Positions 7,455 to 15,002 of a DNA stretch of 18,618 nt are shown one piece after another. Source of the stretch: Desulfobacterales bacterium (GTDB lineage: Bacteria; Desulfobacterota; Desulfobacteria; Desulfobacterales; C00003060); the NCBI GenBank assembly GCA_030668505.1, contig DAOUTV010000006.1, positions 1 through 18,618 on the forward strand, given 5' to 3'. The translations under genes and the position numbers were made by a program. Below the pieces are notes generated by a model that searched no databases, had not been told where the DNA came from, and saw nothing but the letters and a program-made list of their open reading frames with translations. Positions within the stretch are counted from its first letter, which is position 1. The number at the start of each line of letters is the position of its first letter.

Positions 7455-7587
7455 GTAACACTTTACGTGTATGATAAAGACCCGTTTTGCGGACGATATT
7501 GAGCAATTTTGGAAAAAGATTCATGAATCCCAAAATGGCTCGCAGGAGTGAGCAAAATCCGGCCTTTTTCAAAAAGCTAAACTCTTA
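7455..7587. repeat. MITE-like element C1 (about 133 bp)
   Basis: Its left end, TAACACTTTACG followed by ATTTTGC-type sequence, and its right end, GAGTGAGCAAAATCC with CAAAAAGCTAAACTCTTA, match those of element C2 at 14905-14988. The ends are imperfect inverted repeats of each other. The flanking 9-mers AAACAAAAG (7446-7454) and CAACAAAAA (7588-7596) match at seven of nine positions, so they may be a decayed target duplication. The left copy overlaps the yidD stop codon. The extra middle contains a palindrome: ATTTTGG at 7506-7512 pairs with CCAAAAT at 7530-7536 around GATTCATGAATC. It lies between yidD and yidC and could attenuate readthrough. Confidence 0.65.
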
Positions 7588-7659
7588 CAACAAAAAAAGA
7601 GGCTTTAGGCGCACGGCTCGGGTTGTTTTGACCCTATTTCATCCAAGGAGAACCGATCC

Positions 7660-9324
7660 ATGTCAATGGAATTGAGGATGTTGTTGGCAATAATTTTATC
7701 ATTTGGGATATTTTTCTTGTACCAGGTGGTCTTTGTAAAAGAAGCCCCGCAGGAAAACAATGAGTCGGTCCCGAAAGCACAAGAGGCGAACAAGCAGCCC
7801 CTTGCAATGGATGAAGATGTCAGGGTCTTGGATGAAAAGTCATTGCAAGAAGAAGTCAGCGTTCCAAGTCCTGTGCGACAAGGGAGAACGATTACTGTTT
7901 CAACATCCCTTTATGTGGCGGAATTTACGGAAAATGGTGGGGTACTCAAGACTTTCAAGCTGAAAAACTACAAGGAAAGCATGGGGACTGACGCCCCCAT
8001 GAAGGAGCTTGTCGTATCGTCGGATGAGCCTGTATATACCTTGGGCGTATCTTTTCTAGGGGAAAAAGTAGGTGGTTTAAAGAGAGCGGTCTTTGATGCA
8101 TCCGCCGGAAGCGATTTGATGAATGTCACCGAGAGGAACAAACGACTGATCTTTACGTGGACATCTCCGGAGGGAATTACGATCGTCAAGACCTACACCT
8201 TTTCGCCGGATGCTTATGAGATTGGTCTGGGAATTAAGGTTCGAAATTTTTCGCCCGAGGCAATAGATAACAATTTGACCATTTCCTTGAGAAACATCCT
8301 AAATGGGGCCGAGGAATCTAGGTATGTCTTTTCTGGTCCTGCGGCTTTGATCAATGGAGAGCTTGAAGAAATCAAGATAAAGAAAATCGCCAAACAAGAC
8401 AAATATGTGGGCCGCATAGGGTGGATGGCTTATGAGGACCAGTATTTTGTATCAGCCTTAATACCACAAAAGGCCCGGGAGGCGAGCATCGGTCTTGGAA
8501 TAACATCCACACAGGTCCTTGAAGCGACCTATATAGACCCCTCAGGGCCCGTACCACCCGGAACGGAGCGGACCTATCAGTATAGGGTCTATTTCGGGCC
8601 CAAGAGTCTGGAAAGCCTTGGTTCGGTGGGGGCTGACTTTGCAAAAATCCTCGATTTCGGGTTTTTTGATATCATTGCAAAGCCGTTGCTACATGCTATG
8701 AACTTTTTGCAGCGGTACCTTACCAACTATGGCATTGTCATCATCATCATTACAATCATTGTCAAGCTGCTCTTCTGGCCGCTGAGCAACAAGAGCTATC
8801 AGTCTATGAGCCAGATGAAGAAGTTGCAGCCCAAGATGGCGGAACTCCGAGCCAAGTACAAAAACGACAAGAAGATGATGAACCAGGAAATTATGAACCT
8901 TTACAAGCTGTACAAGGTGAACCCCTTGGGCGGCTGTCTGCCGATGATTTTTCAGATACCCGTATTTTTTGCGTTTTATAAGATGTTATACCAGGCCATT
9001 GAATTGAGACATGCTCCGTTTTTCTTGTGGATTGATGATCTATCAGCACCCGACCGGTTATTTAGCTTTGACTTCACAATACCGATGATGACAGCACCTT
9101 ACGGGATACCCGTGTTGACGATTATCATGGGTGCATCAATGTTTTTGCAGCAGAAGATGTCCCCGCCACCAGGGGACCCCACACAGGCCAAGATGATGAT
9201 GTTCATGCCAATTTTTTTCACGTTCATATTCATAAACTTTCCCTCGGGGCTTGTCTTATACTGGCTGGTAAACAACATTCTTTCAATGGGTCAGCAGTAT
9301 TACGTTACCAAGAAAACAGCTTAA
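7660..9324 (+). CDS. yidC: Membrane protein insertase YidC
   Basis: YidC inserts and folds inner-membrane proteins, alone or with SecYEG. The 554-residue length equals the Gram-negative form (E. coli 548). The order is an N-terminal membrane anchor (residues about 4-24, LRMLLAIILSFGIFFLYQVV), a large periplasmic beta domain (about 60-330), then the conserved five-helix core. Core landmarks are YGIVIIIITIIVKLLFWPLS, with K369 at the position of the conserved groove Arg (R366 in E. coli), then NPLGGCLPMIFQIPVFFAFY, and finally FPSGLVLYWLVNNILSMGQQ. AAGGAG at 7645-7650 lies nine bases before the ATG at 7660. A second ATG two codons later is less well spaced. jag follows after 19 bp. Confidence 0.97.
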   Translation: MSMELRMLLAIILSFGIFFLYQVVFVKEAPQENNESVPKAQEANKQPLAMDEDVRVLDEKSLQEEVSVPSPVRQGRTITVSTSLYVAEFTENGGVLKTFKLKNYKESMGTDAPMKELVVSSDEPVYTLGVSFLGEKVGGLKRAVFDASAGSDLMNVTERNKRLIFTWTSPEGITIVKTYTFSPDAYEIGLGIKVRNFSPEAIDNNLTISLRNILNGAEESRYVFSGPAALINGELEEIKIKKIAKQDKYVGRIGWMAYEDQYFVSALIPQKAREASIGLGITSTQVLEATYIDPSGPVPPGTERTYQYRVYFGPKSLESLGSVGADFAKILDFGFFDIIAKPLLHAMNFLQRYLTNYGIVIIIITIIVKLLFWPLSNKSYQSMSQMKKLQPKMAELRAKYKNDKKMMNQEIMNLYKLYKVNPLGGCLPMIFQIPVFFAFYKMLYQAIELRHAPFFLWIDDLSAPDRLFSFDFTIPMMTAPYGIPVLTIIMGASMFLQQKMSPPPGDPTQAKMMMFMPIFFTFIFINFPSGLVLYWLVNNILSMGQQYYVTKKTA

Positions 9325-9343
9325 TGACGGAGGTATTTATCCC

Positions 9344-10087
9344 ATGTTGGCTAACCATGAATTCGAGGGAAAAACAAAAGAAGAGGCTGTGAGGAAGGCA
9401 TGCGAGAAACTACACGTCACAGAGGAGCAACTTGAAATCGAAGTGCTTTCTTATGGTTCAACGGGAATATTTGGACTGGTGGGAGCCAGGAAGGCACAAA
9501 TAAGGGTGAACCTTCGGGAAGCCCTGGAAGCCAAAATCGACGAGAAGAAGCCTGACACGGGGGATGAGACGGAAGAGGTTGCCGAGATAGCCAAAATCGA
9601 CGAGAAGCCTGACATGGGGGATGAGACGGAAGAGGTTGCCGAGATAGCCAAAAATGCTTTGGAACACATACTTTCTTATATCATAGATGACGCTACCGTG
9701 ACGGTCGCCAAATATCCTCAAAATATAAGGCTTAGGATAGAGGCGAGCAACCCGGCTATCATTATCGGGAGGCATGGCAGGACGCTGGATGCTCTTCAAT
9801 ACTTAGTTCGTAGGATTGTAAGGAAAAAGAAGCCCACAAGGATTGGCATTTCTTTTGATGTAGAAGGATATCGGGACAGACGAAAGGCTTCACTGACCCA
9901 GTTCGCTCTGCGTCTGGGGGAAAAGGTTAAACATTCCGGCAAGCCGGCCACCATCAGCCCGATGAGTGCCTATGACCGAAGAATTGTGCATATTGCATTG
10001 AAAAATAATACCTCAGTGAGAACTCAGAGCAAGGGTAACGGATTGTTCAGAGAGCTGGTTATCCTGCCGCGGAAGAAGCACAGATAG
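9344..10087 (+). CDS. jag: Jag/KhpB family RNA-binding protein (Jag-N, KH, R3H)
   Basis: This cytoplasmic RNA-binding protein is the usual partner gene of yidC. The 247 residues divide into a Jag-N domain (about 1-55, with SYGSTGIFGLVGARKAQIRV), an acidic linker (about 63-101), a KH domain (about 105-180, with the loop IIGRHGRTLDALQYLV) and an R3H domain (about 185-245, with YRDRRKASLTQFALRLGEKV and MSAYDRRIVHIAL). In Firmicutes, Jag/KhpB binds small RNAs and influences cell division and elongation; its role in deltaproteobacteria is not established. The linker contains a near-perfect tandem duplication, described separately. GGAGG lies ten bases before the ATG. Confidence 0.93.
   Translation: MLANHEFEGKTKEEAVRKACEKLHVTEEQLEIEVLSYGSTGIFGLVGARKAQIRVNLREALEAKIDEKKPDTGDETEEVAEIAKIDEKPDMGDETEEVAEIAKNALEHILSYIIDDATVTVAKYPQNIRLRIEASNPAIIIGRHGRTLDALQYLVRRIVRKKKPTRIGISFDVEGYRDRRKASLTQFALRLGEKVKHSGKPATISPMSAYDRRIVHIALKNNTSVRTQSKGNGLFRELVILPRKKHR
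9530..9646 (+). repeat. In-frame tandem duplication in the jag linker
   Basis: A 60-base unit (9530-9589) is followed by a 57-base copy (9590-9646), with the start of a third after it. They differ by a three-base AAG deletion and an ACG/ATG change. The encoded repeat is AKIDEK(K)PDxGDETEEVAEI, an acidic, disordered-looking linker. The near identity suggests a recent slippage or duplication event. Confidence 0.9.
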
Positions 10088-10172
10088 TTTCTTTGGCCCC
10101 GTTCTTTTCCTGAACCCACAGCCATGCGAATAAAGGGCTATAGATCAACAGGTTGTAGAAATTCCGTTAGAT

Positions 10173-10359
10173 AGTGCCCATCCACGAATCGTAAAAACTC
10201 AATGGGCACAAGCGTAAGTTTCCAATTCAGAAATGAGCAATTTTTCGCAAGGTCAAGGAAAACGAGGGGTTGCGCGGAGGCGTACCGAGGTACGTCGCAC
10301 AAGCAACCCCGCAGTTCGACGCCGAGATTGCGGAAAAGGGCCATTTATGGATGGAAACT
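10173..10359. repeat. Palindromic repeat element B in the mnmE leader
   Basis: Approximate inverted ends are AGTGCCCATCCACGAAT at 10173-10189 and TGGATGGAAACT at 10348-10359 (CCATCCA core plus AGT). The interior folds strongly: GGGGTTG at 10266-10272 pairs with CAACCCC at 10304-10310, with GTACC/GGTAC inside. I believe this sequence recurs in deltaproteobacterial genomes, where it is often translated as a spurious peptide containing AEAYRGTSHKQPRSS, but that is recollection and not something shown here. No clear target duplication is visible. It fills most of the 276-bp gap between jag and mnmE. Confidence 0.6.
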
Positions 10360-10363
10360 AGTT

Positions 10364-11743
10364 ATGGATGATGATACCATAGCCGCTGTTGCCACCCCAC
10401 CCGGGGCCGGTGGTATCGGTGTTGTGAAGATTTCCGGGCCACAGGCAATCCACATAGCGCTTCCACTCTTGCATCCGCCAAGAGACCCTTCGCGTATAAA
10501 ATCCCACCACTTCTATTACGGAACTATCATTGACCCTGAAACTGAAAAGACCCTGGATGAAGTCCTTTTTACTATCATGAGAGCCCCACGTACATATACC
10601 AGAGAGGATGTGGTGGAGATTCAGGCTCACGGGAGCAGGTGTGGGCTGGGTGCGATCTTGGAATTGGTGCTAAAGCGAGGGGTACGCTTGGCAGAACCGG
10701 GGGAATTTACCAAACGCGCTTTCCTGAATGGTCGCATCGATCTGAGCCAGGCGGAGGCCGTTATTGAAGTGGTTAACGCCCAGACAACAGAGGGCCTGGA
10801 GTTGGCCTCAAGACAGTTGAAGGGTTGCCTTTTCGAAGCAATCGACGCAATTCGCGGGCCAATCAAGACCATGCTTGTTGATGTGGAGGCAGCTATAGAT
10901 TTTCCAGAGGACGTCGAGGATATTATCCACCCAGAACACTTTGCCCAAGAGATGACAAAGGATGTCATAGCCCCCCTGGAGGAATTACTAGAACACTATG
11001 ACGAAGGTCATGTCTATAGGGAGGGCGTGGCCGCCATCATAATCGGGCGACCCAATGTCGGAAAGTCGAGCTTGATGAACAGGCTACTTGAAAAAGAGCG
11101 CGCGATTGTGACCGCCGTTCCAGGGACCACGCGCGATTTTATTGAAGAGACCGTCAATATTAGAGGGATACCCGTGAGGCTTATTGACACGGCCGGGTTG
11201 CATGATACGCAAGATGGCCTGGAGGCAGCGGGGATCCGGTTCACAAGAGAGCGACTGGACGAAGCAGACCTCGTGCTGTTTATGGTGGATTGCAGCATGC
11301 CATTAATGGACGAAGATGTGCAGATTTATGATCTGGTGCGCAACCGAAAGACTATCCTGGTGATAAACAAGATAGATCTTGGGAGCCAAGATATTGTTAC
11401 AAAGATTGTTGAGCGCCTTCGGGGTCTTTTTTGGGTCGAGATCTCCGCCCTGTATAATAGAGGCATTGAAAAATTAAAAGCTTCAGTGTTTAGGGGGGTT
11501 ACGCACCAGACGGGACCCGCCGATATTCCCTCGATTGTACCAAATCTGCGGCACAAAGTTGCGATCGAAAAGGCCCTAACAGCCTCAAGGGATGTGGTTG
11601 AGGGCTTTAGAACAGGGCGGCCCGCAGAGCTGGTGGCCGTTGATCTCACAGAGGCGCTTGATTCCTTGGGTGAAATCGTCGGGGCGACTACTACGGAGGA
11701 GATTCTTGATCAGATTTTCAGTCGGTTTTGTGTTGGGAAATAG
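10364..11743 (+). CDS. mnmE: tRNA uridine-5-carboxymethylaminomethyl(34) synthesis GTPase
   Basis: With MnmG, MnmE installs the cmnm5 group on the wobble uridine (U34) of certain tRNAs, using GTP hydrolysis and a folate one-carbon unit. From the ATG at 10364 the protein has 459 residues (E. coli 454). It opens DDDTIAAVATPPGAGGIGVV, the canonical formyl-THF-binding N-terminus. The G domain has GRPNVGKSS from residue 228, the GTTRDF switch, DTAGLHD and NKID. The C-terminal FCVGK carries the conserved catalytic-type cysteine of the C(I/L/V)GK motif. The frame stays open 54 codons further upstream (to 10202), but that extension is encoded by repeat B and has no family counterpart. The ribosome binding site is poor (GGATGG at the edge of the element). 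Confidence 0.95.
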   Translation: MDDDTIAAVATPPGAGGIGVVKISGPQAIHIALPLLHPPRDPSRIKSHHFYYGTIIDPETEKTLDEVLFTIMRAPRTYTREDVVEIQAHGSRCGLGAILELVLKRGVRLAEPGEFTKRAFLNGRIDLSQAEAVIEVVNAQTTEGLELASRQLKGCLFEAIDAIRGPIKTMLVDVEAAIDFPEDVEDIIHPEHFAQEMTKDVIAPLEELLEHYDEGHVYREGVAAIIIGRPNVGKSSLMNRLLEKERAIVTAVPGTTRDFIEETVNIRGIPVRLIDTAGLHDTQDGLEAAGIRFTRERLDEADLVLFMVDCSMPLMDEDVQIYDLVRNRKTILVINKIDLGSQDIVTKIVERLRGLFWVEISALYNRGIEKLKASVFRGVTHQTGPADIPSIVPNLRHKVAIEKALTASRDVVEGFRTGRPAELVAVDLTEALDSLGEIVGATTTEEILDQIFSRFCVGK

Positions 11744-11756
11744 CCCGGGTTTCGAT

Positions 11757-11772
11757 TGTTTCACGTGAAACA
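11757..11772. promoter_or_regulatory. parS centromere-like site (ParB binding site)
   Basis: TGTTTCACGTGAAACA is a perfect 16-bp palindrome identical to the widely conserved chromosomal parS consensus. ParB-CTP clamps load here and, with ParA and SMC, segregate the origin region. It lies 13 bp after the mnmE stop and away from any reading frame. Chromosomal parS sites cluster near the origin, fitting the surrounding genes. A MITE begins two bases further on. Confidence 0.92.
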
Positions 11773-11774
11773 TT

Positions 11775-11980
11775 GATGGTCTCGTAAAAAGTCTTTTCAC
11801 CGGTCATTGCGAGGCCCGCCCTGGCGCGACAGGCTCAAGACAGGTGGTTTCATCAATAATCCCGGTCTGGGCCAGGGAGCGAAGCGACAAAGCAATCTCG
11901 TGATTTCAAACGGTTACCTCAAATGAGATTGCTTCGCTACGCTCGCAATGACATCAAGAGGGACTTTTTACGAGATCATC
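11775..11980. repeat. MITE-like element A3 (206 bp) next to parS
   Basis: The terminal inverted repeats are GATGGTCTCGTAAAAAGTC (11775-11793) and the complement of 11962-11980, matching at 18 of 19 positions. A perfect 7-bp direct repeat AAACATT flanks it (11768-11774 and 11981-11987). The core is yet another palindrome, GTCATTGCGAGG with AGCAATCTC on the left and GAGATTGCTTCG with CGCAATGAC on the right. It sits between the convergent mnmE and mltF genes and may fold as a bidirectional terminator. No protein is encoded. Confidence 0.85.
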
Positions 11981-11996
11981 AAACATTAATCCAAAA

Positions 11997-13400
11997 TCAA
12001 TCCTCTTTAATTGCATATTCAATGGCTTCCCTTTTTAGGATGTCATAGTAGGTCAGTATGCTTTGCACGTGGAAGACAGGCTCGCTTCCACGGCAATAAC
12101 CAAACCGGCTTTTCTTGTAGTACCTTCTGTTGCTCAGCAATGGCAGGGTCTTTTCCAATGAGGACCACTTATTGGGATCGAGTTGCATTGTCGAGGCTAA
12201 CTTCCGGGCGTCCAGAACGTGCCCTTTGCCTACATTGTATGCGGCAAGCGCAAAAAGCAACCGGTCCAGGCCTTGGGTCGAGTCGTACAGGTCGTAGAGC
12301 TTCCGCAGGTATCTGACCCCACCCATGATACTTTGTTCTGGGTCCAGGCGATTCTCAATTTCCATTTCTTGTGCGGTGGGCAGGGTGAGTTGCATTAACC
12401 CCTTTACCCCGGTAAAGCTCTTGGCCCAAGGATTGAATTGAGATTCCTGATACATAAGGGCTGCTATTAAGCGCCAGTCAAGTCCATACTTCTCTGCTGC
12501 CTTCTTAATAATATGCTCATACTTGGGAAGTCGTGCCTCTATCCTTTGGTGAAACTTTTTAATGTCGAGATGATCAAATTTTTCCACATATCCATAATAC
12601 CGTTTGTATATGTCGTCAAAGGTGCCATTCTGTTTAATCTTTTCAAAAAACATATTTATTTTTTCCAACAGGGCTTCCTCTCCCTTCATAACAGCCCAAC
12701 CAAGGGACTGGGGCTTTCCTATTGGAAAGGCTATACGGATATCAGGGTAGTATCGGCGATTTAAAAGGGCCACATTGGAGTCTGCCACGGTTATGTCGGT
12801 TGTGCCCTTTGCCACATCTTCAATGATCTCTTCCGTGGAGACATTGTGCTGAGTCTGAATTGTTAGATTGAGGCGATTTTTTTGCAGTTTCTTCAACCTT
12901 TCCTCAAAGGAGGTTTCCCCTCGTACACGGATGGTTTTTCCCTCTAAATCGTCAATGCTGTTGACCTGCAAATTGTCTTTGTGGGTAATGACCAACTGCT
13001 GTACAGAAAGGTATTCGTTTGAAAAATCTACCAGCTCCAGCCTTGAGGGGATTATGGTCAGACTTGCGGCAACAACGTCGGCCTTCTTGTTGTGCAAAGA
13101 GGGCAGCAACTCGCTCCAGGAATTAGATACTATTATGTCTAGTTGAACCTCAAGATAGTCTGCAAATGCCTTTGCCAGCTCAAATTCAAAGCCCATCTCC
13201 TGGTCCCTGTAAATGTAGTAGCAATGAGCGTTGTTGTGTGTGATCACTCTGATGGTGTCGGATTTTTTGATTCTATCCAGTGCGCGGTTTTCGCCACAGG
13301 AGCACAACAGCAAGGCCCCTGCAAGCAAGAGGAGTAGGGGTCTCTTGCGGATCAGGAGGTGAGATTGCTTACAAGGCGGGTTTTTGCGGATTTTATGCAT
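11997..13400 (-). CDS. mltF: MltF-like membrane-bound lytic transglycosylase (lipoprotein)
   Basis: This 467-residue envelope enzyme cleaves peptidoglycan glycan strands, leaving 1,6-anhydro-MurNAc ends. A basic N-terminus (RKRP) and LLLLLAGALLLCSC form a lipoprotein signal with C35 as the likely lipidated residue. Residues about 45-270 are a bacterial extracellular solute-binding family 3 domain (TIRVITHNNAHCYYIYRDQE, LVDFSNEYLS, DVVAASLTI), used in MltF for regulation by peptides. Residues about 290-450 are a soluble lytic transglycosylase domain with catalytic E319 in ALMYQESQFNPWA, then GVKGLMQL and AAYNVGKGH. The ATG at 13400 overlaps the end of the upstream protease gene by 8 bp, so the two form an operon with coupled translation. 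The ribosome binding site is weak. The length is close to E. coli MltF (518). Confidence 0.92.
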   Translation of the reverse strand: MHKIRKNPPCKQSHLLIRKRPLLLLLAGALLLCSCGENRALDRIKKSDTIRVITHNNAHCYYIYRDQEMGFEFELAKAFADYLEVQLDIIVSNSWSELLPSLHNKKADVVAASLTIIPSRLELVDFSNEYLSVQQLVITHKDNLQVNSIDDLEGKTIRVRGETSFEERLKKLQKNRLNLTIQTQHNVSTEEIIEDVAKGTTDITVADSNVALLNRRYYPDIRIAFPIGKPQSLGWAVMKGEEALLEKINMFFEKIKQNGTFDDIYKRYYGYVEKFDHLDIKKFHQRIEARLPKYEHIIKKAAEKYGLDWRLIAALMYQESQFNPWAKSFTGVKGLMQLTLPTAQEMEIENRLDPEQSIMGGVRYLRKLYDLYDSTQGLDRLLFALAAYNVGKGHVLDARKLASTMQLDPNKWSSLEKTLPLLSNRRYYKKSRFGYCRGSEPVFHVQSILTYYDILKREAIEYAIKED

Positions 13401-14802
13401 TTATTTTTACTATGACGTAATATTGCTGCTTGCCACGCTGTATCAAGAGGACGACAGATTCCCTTTGTCGGTACCTGATTATTCCCTTATTAAAGCGATC
13501 GAGAGTATTCACCGTTATCTCATTAATCTTACGTATTACATCGCCGGGGCGTGCTCCAATTTCGTGAAGATAAGAGTTGGGTCGAAGATCTGTCAGCATA
13601 ACACCGGATCTGGCTGAAACACGGAACTTGAGCCTCAAAGCCGTAGAGATTTTCTCAACGCGCACTCCGAGCAGATTATAGACAAGATCTTCAGCCAACG
13701 CTTCCGGGAATATTTGGGAACCGGGCTGTGCCACATAGGCTTTTGAGTCCTTCCAGATCGTGATAGGGACGACATCTCCTGCAACAAAATCTCGGATTGC
13801 AGCATAGTATTCTTGCTTGGAGGTGACGCGTTTGTTTCCTGCAAAGGTGATAATGTCACCTGGTCGCAAACCCGCCTTACGGGCGGGACTTTGGTCGGTC
13901 ACCTCGGCAACGAGAACGCCTTTTTCTTCCGGGACAGAGAAATAGCGGGCGAGCCTTGGGTCAAGATCCTGTACAAACAGACCAAGCCAGGGGATATGCA
14001 CCTCTCCATACTTAACAAGATCGTCAATGACCCTTCTGGCTTTATTGATAGGAATGGCAAAACCGATCCCTTGGGCCTTGGAATATATAGCCGTGTTAAT
14101 ACCGATAAGCTCTCCGTTGATATTCAGAAGGGGGCCTCCGCTGTTACCGGGGTTGATGGAGGCGTCGGTCTGGATGAAATCCCGATATGTTCGGTTTTCA
14201 GCCTGGATTGAGCGGTTTAAGGCGCTGATAACGCCTGTGGTAACTGTATTGGAGAACCCAAAAGGGTTGCCAATGGCAATCACGGTTTCTCCTATCATGA
14301 GATCGTCGGGATTCCCCATTTGAATAGCGGGCAACGGCTCCTTGGAGTGTATGCAAAGGACGGCCAGGTCAAAATCCGGGGCGGCACCTACCAGCTCTGC
14401 CTCAAATTCACGCTCATCCTTCAGAGTTACCTTAATCTTGGCACTTCTAGCTATAACGTGTTCGTTGGTAAGGATGTACCCGCGTTTTCCGTCAATGATA
14501 ACGCCCGAGCCCAGGCTATTGCGCTTGTAGCGCCTCTGGTAGTTAGGTTCGAAAAAGTCCTTGAAAAAGGATTCAAAGAAGGGATCAAGGCCAAAGTCAA
14601 AGAATGGATTAGGGCGTTCTACGACTTCGTATTGGCTGCTGATATTGACCACGGCAGGGCTCACCAGCTTGATTGCCTTAACGACCGCGTTTTCCCGGGG
14701 AAAATTAGCAGAAGGAGTGTTGCCGGGCAAAAATGTTGTCAGGATGAATATTATAAAGATTATGGTTAGGAGTTTAGGATAATAGACATGAGAATAAGAC
14801 AC
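13393..14802 (-). CDS. DegP/HtrA-family periplasmic serine protease (two PDZ domains)
   Basis: This 469-residue S1C protease degrades or chaperones misfolded periplasmic proteins. Residues about 10-32 (LLTIIFIIFILTTFLPGNTPSA) form a signal sequence or membrane anchor. The protease domain carries the full triad: H115 in TNEHVI, D145 in DFDLAVL and S221 in GNSGGP. The first PDZ domain (about 270-360) contains GVLVAEVTDQSPARKAGLRPGD, and a second, more divergent one (about 375-469) contains GVMLTDLRPNS and GARPGDVIRKIN. Residues 62-95 are a Phe- and Arg-rich LA-like loop. The start is GTG at 14802, supported by AAGGGG about seven bases upstream. It precedes mltF with an 8-bp overlap. DegP, DegQ and MucD are all possible names; sequence alone does not decide. 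Confidence 0.93.
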   Translation of the reverse strand: MSYSHVYYPKLLTIIFIIFILTTFLPGNTPSANFPRENAVVKAIKLVSPAVVNISSQYEVVERPNPFFDFGLDPFFESFFKDFFEPNYQRRYKRNSLGSGVIIDGKRGYILTNEHVIARSAKIKVTLKDEREFEAELVGAAPDFDLAVLCIHSKEPLPAIQMGNPDDLMIGETVIAIGNPFGFSNTVTTGVISALNRSIQAENRTYRDFIQTDASINPGNSGGPLLNINGELIGINTAIYSKAQGIGFAIPINKARRVIDDLVKYGEVHIPWLGLFVQDLDPRLARYFSVPEEKGVLVAEVTDQSPARKAGLRPGDIITFAGNKRVTSKQEYYAAIRDFVAGDVVPITIWKDSKAYVAQPGSQIFPEALAEDLVYNLLGVRVEKISTALRLKFRVSARSGVMLTDLRPNSYLHEIGARPGDVIRKINEITVNTLDRFNKGIIRYRQRESVVLLIQRGKQQYYVIVKINA

Positions 14803-14904
14803 AACAAGCCCCTTGTATCATCTGGTGTAAGTTGACAAAGCGGTTAGCTATCAGGTAACAACATGGTATCTGAACTAAGGCACCAAGTGAAACCTCGATC
14901 ATCT

Positions 14905-14988
14905 TTAACACTTTACGTTTATGAAAAAGACCCATTTTGCACACAGGCGTGAGCAAAATCCGGCCCTTTTCAAAAAGCTAAACCCTTA
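14905..14988. repeat. MITE-like element C2 (84 bp) with 9-bp target duplication
   Basis: A perfect 9-bp direct repeat CGATCATCT flanks the element (14896-14904 and 14989-14997). The ends are imperfect inverted repeats: TTAACACTTTACG and TGAAAAAGACCCATTTTGC on the left, and GCAAAATCCGGCCC with TTTTCA and CTAAACCCTTA on the right. It lacks the extra middle of C1. It lies upstream of the minus-strand htrA gene. Confidence 0.8.
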
Positions 14989-15002
14989 CGATCATCTAAA
15001 TA

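Noticed and set aside
7487..7675. 62-residue frame between yidD and yidC
   Set aside because: It is mostly repeat C1 and overlaps the yidC ribosome binding site and start.
10202..10363. 54-codon N-terminal extension of mnmE
   Set aside because: It is encoded by repeat B and has no counterpart in MnmE; the canonical N-terminus starts at ATG 10364.
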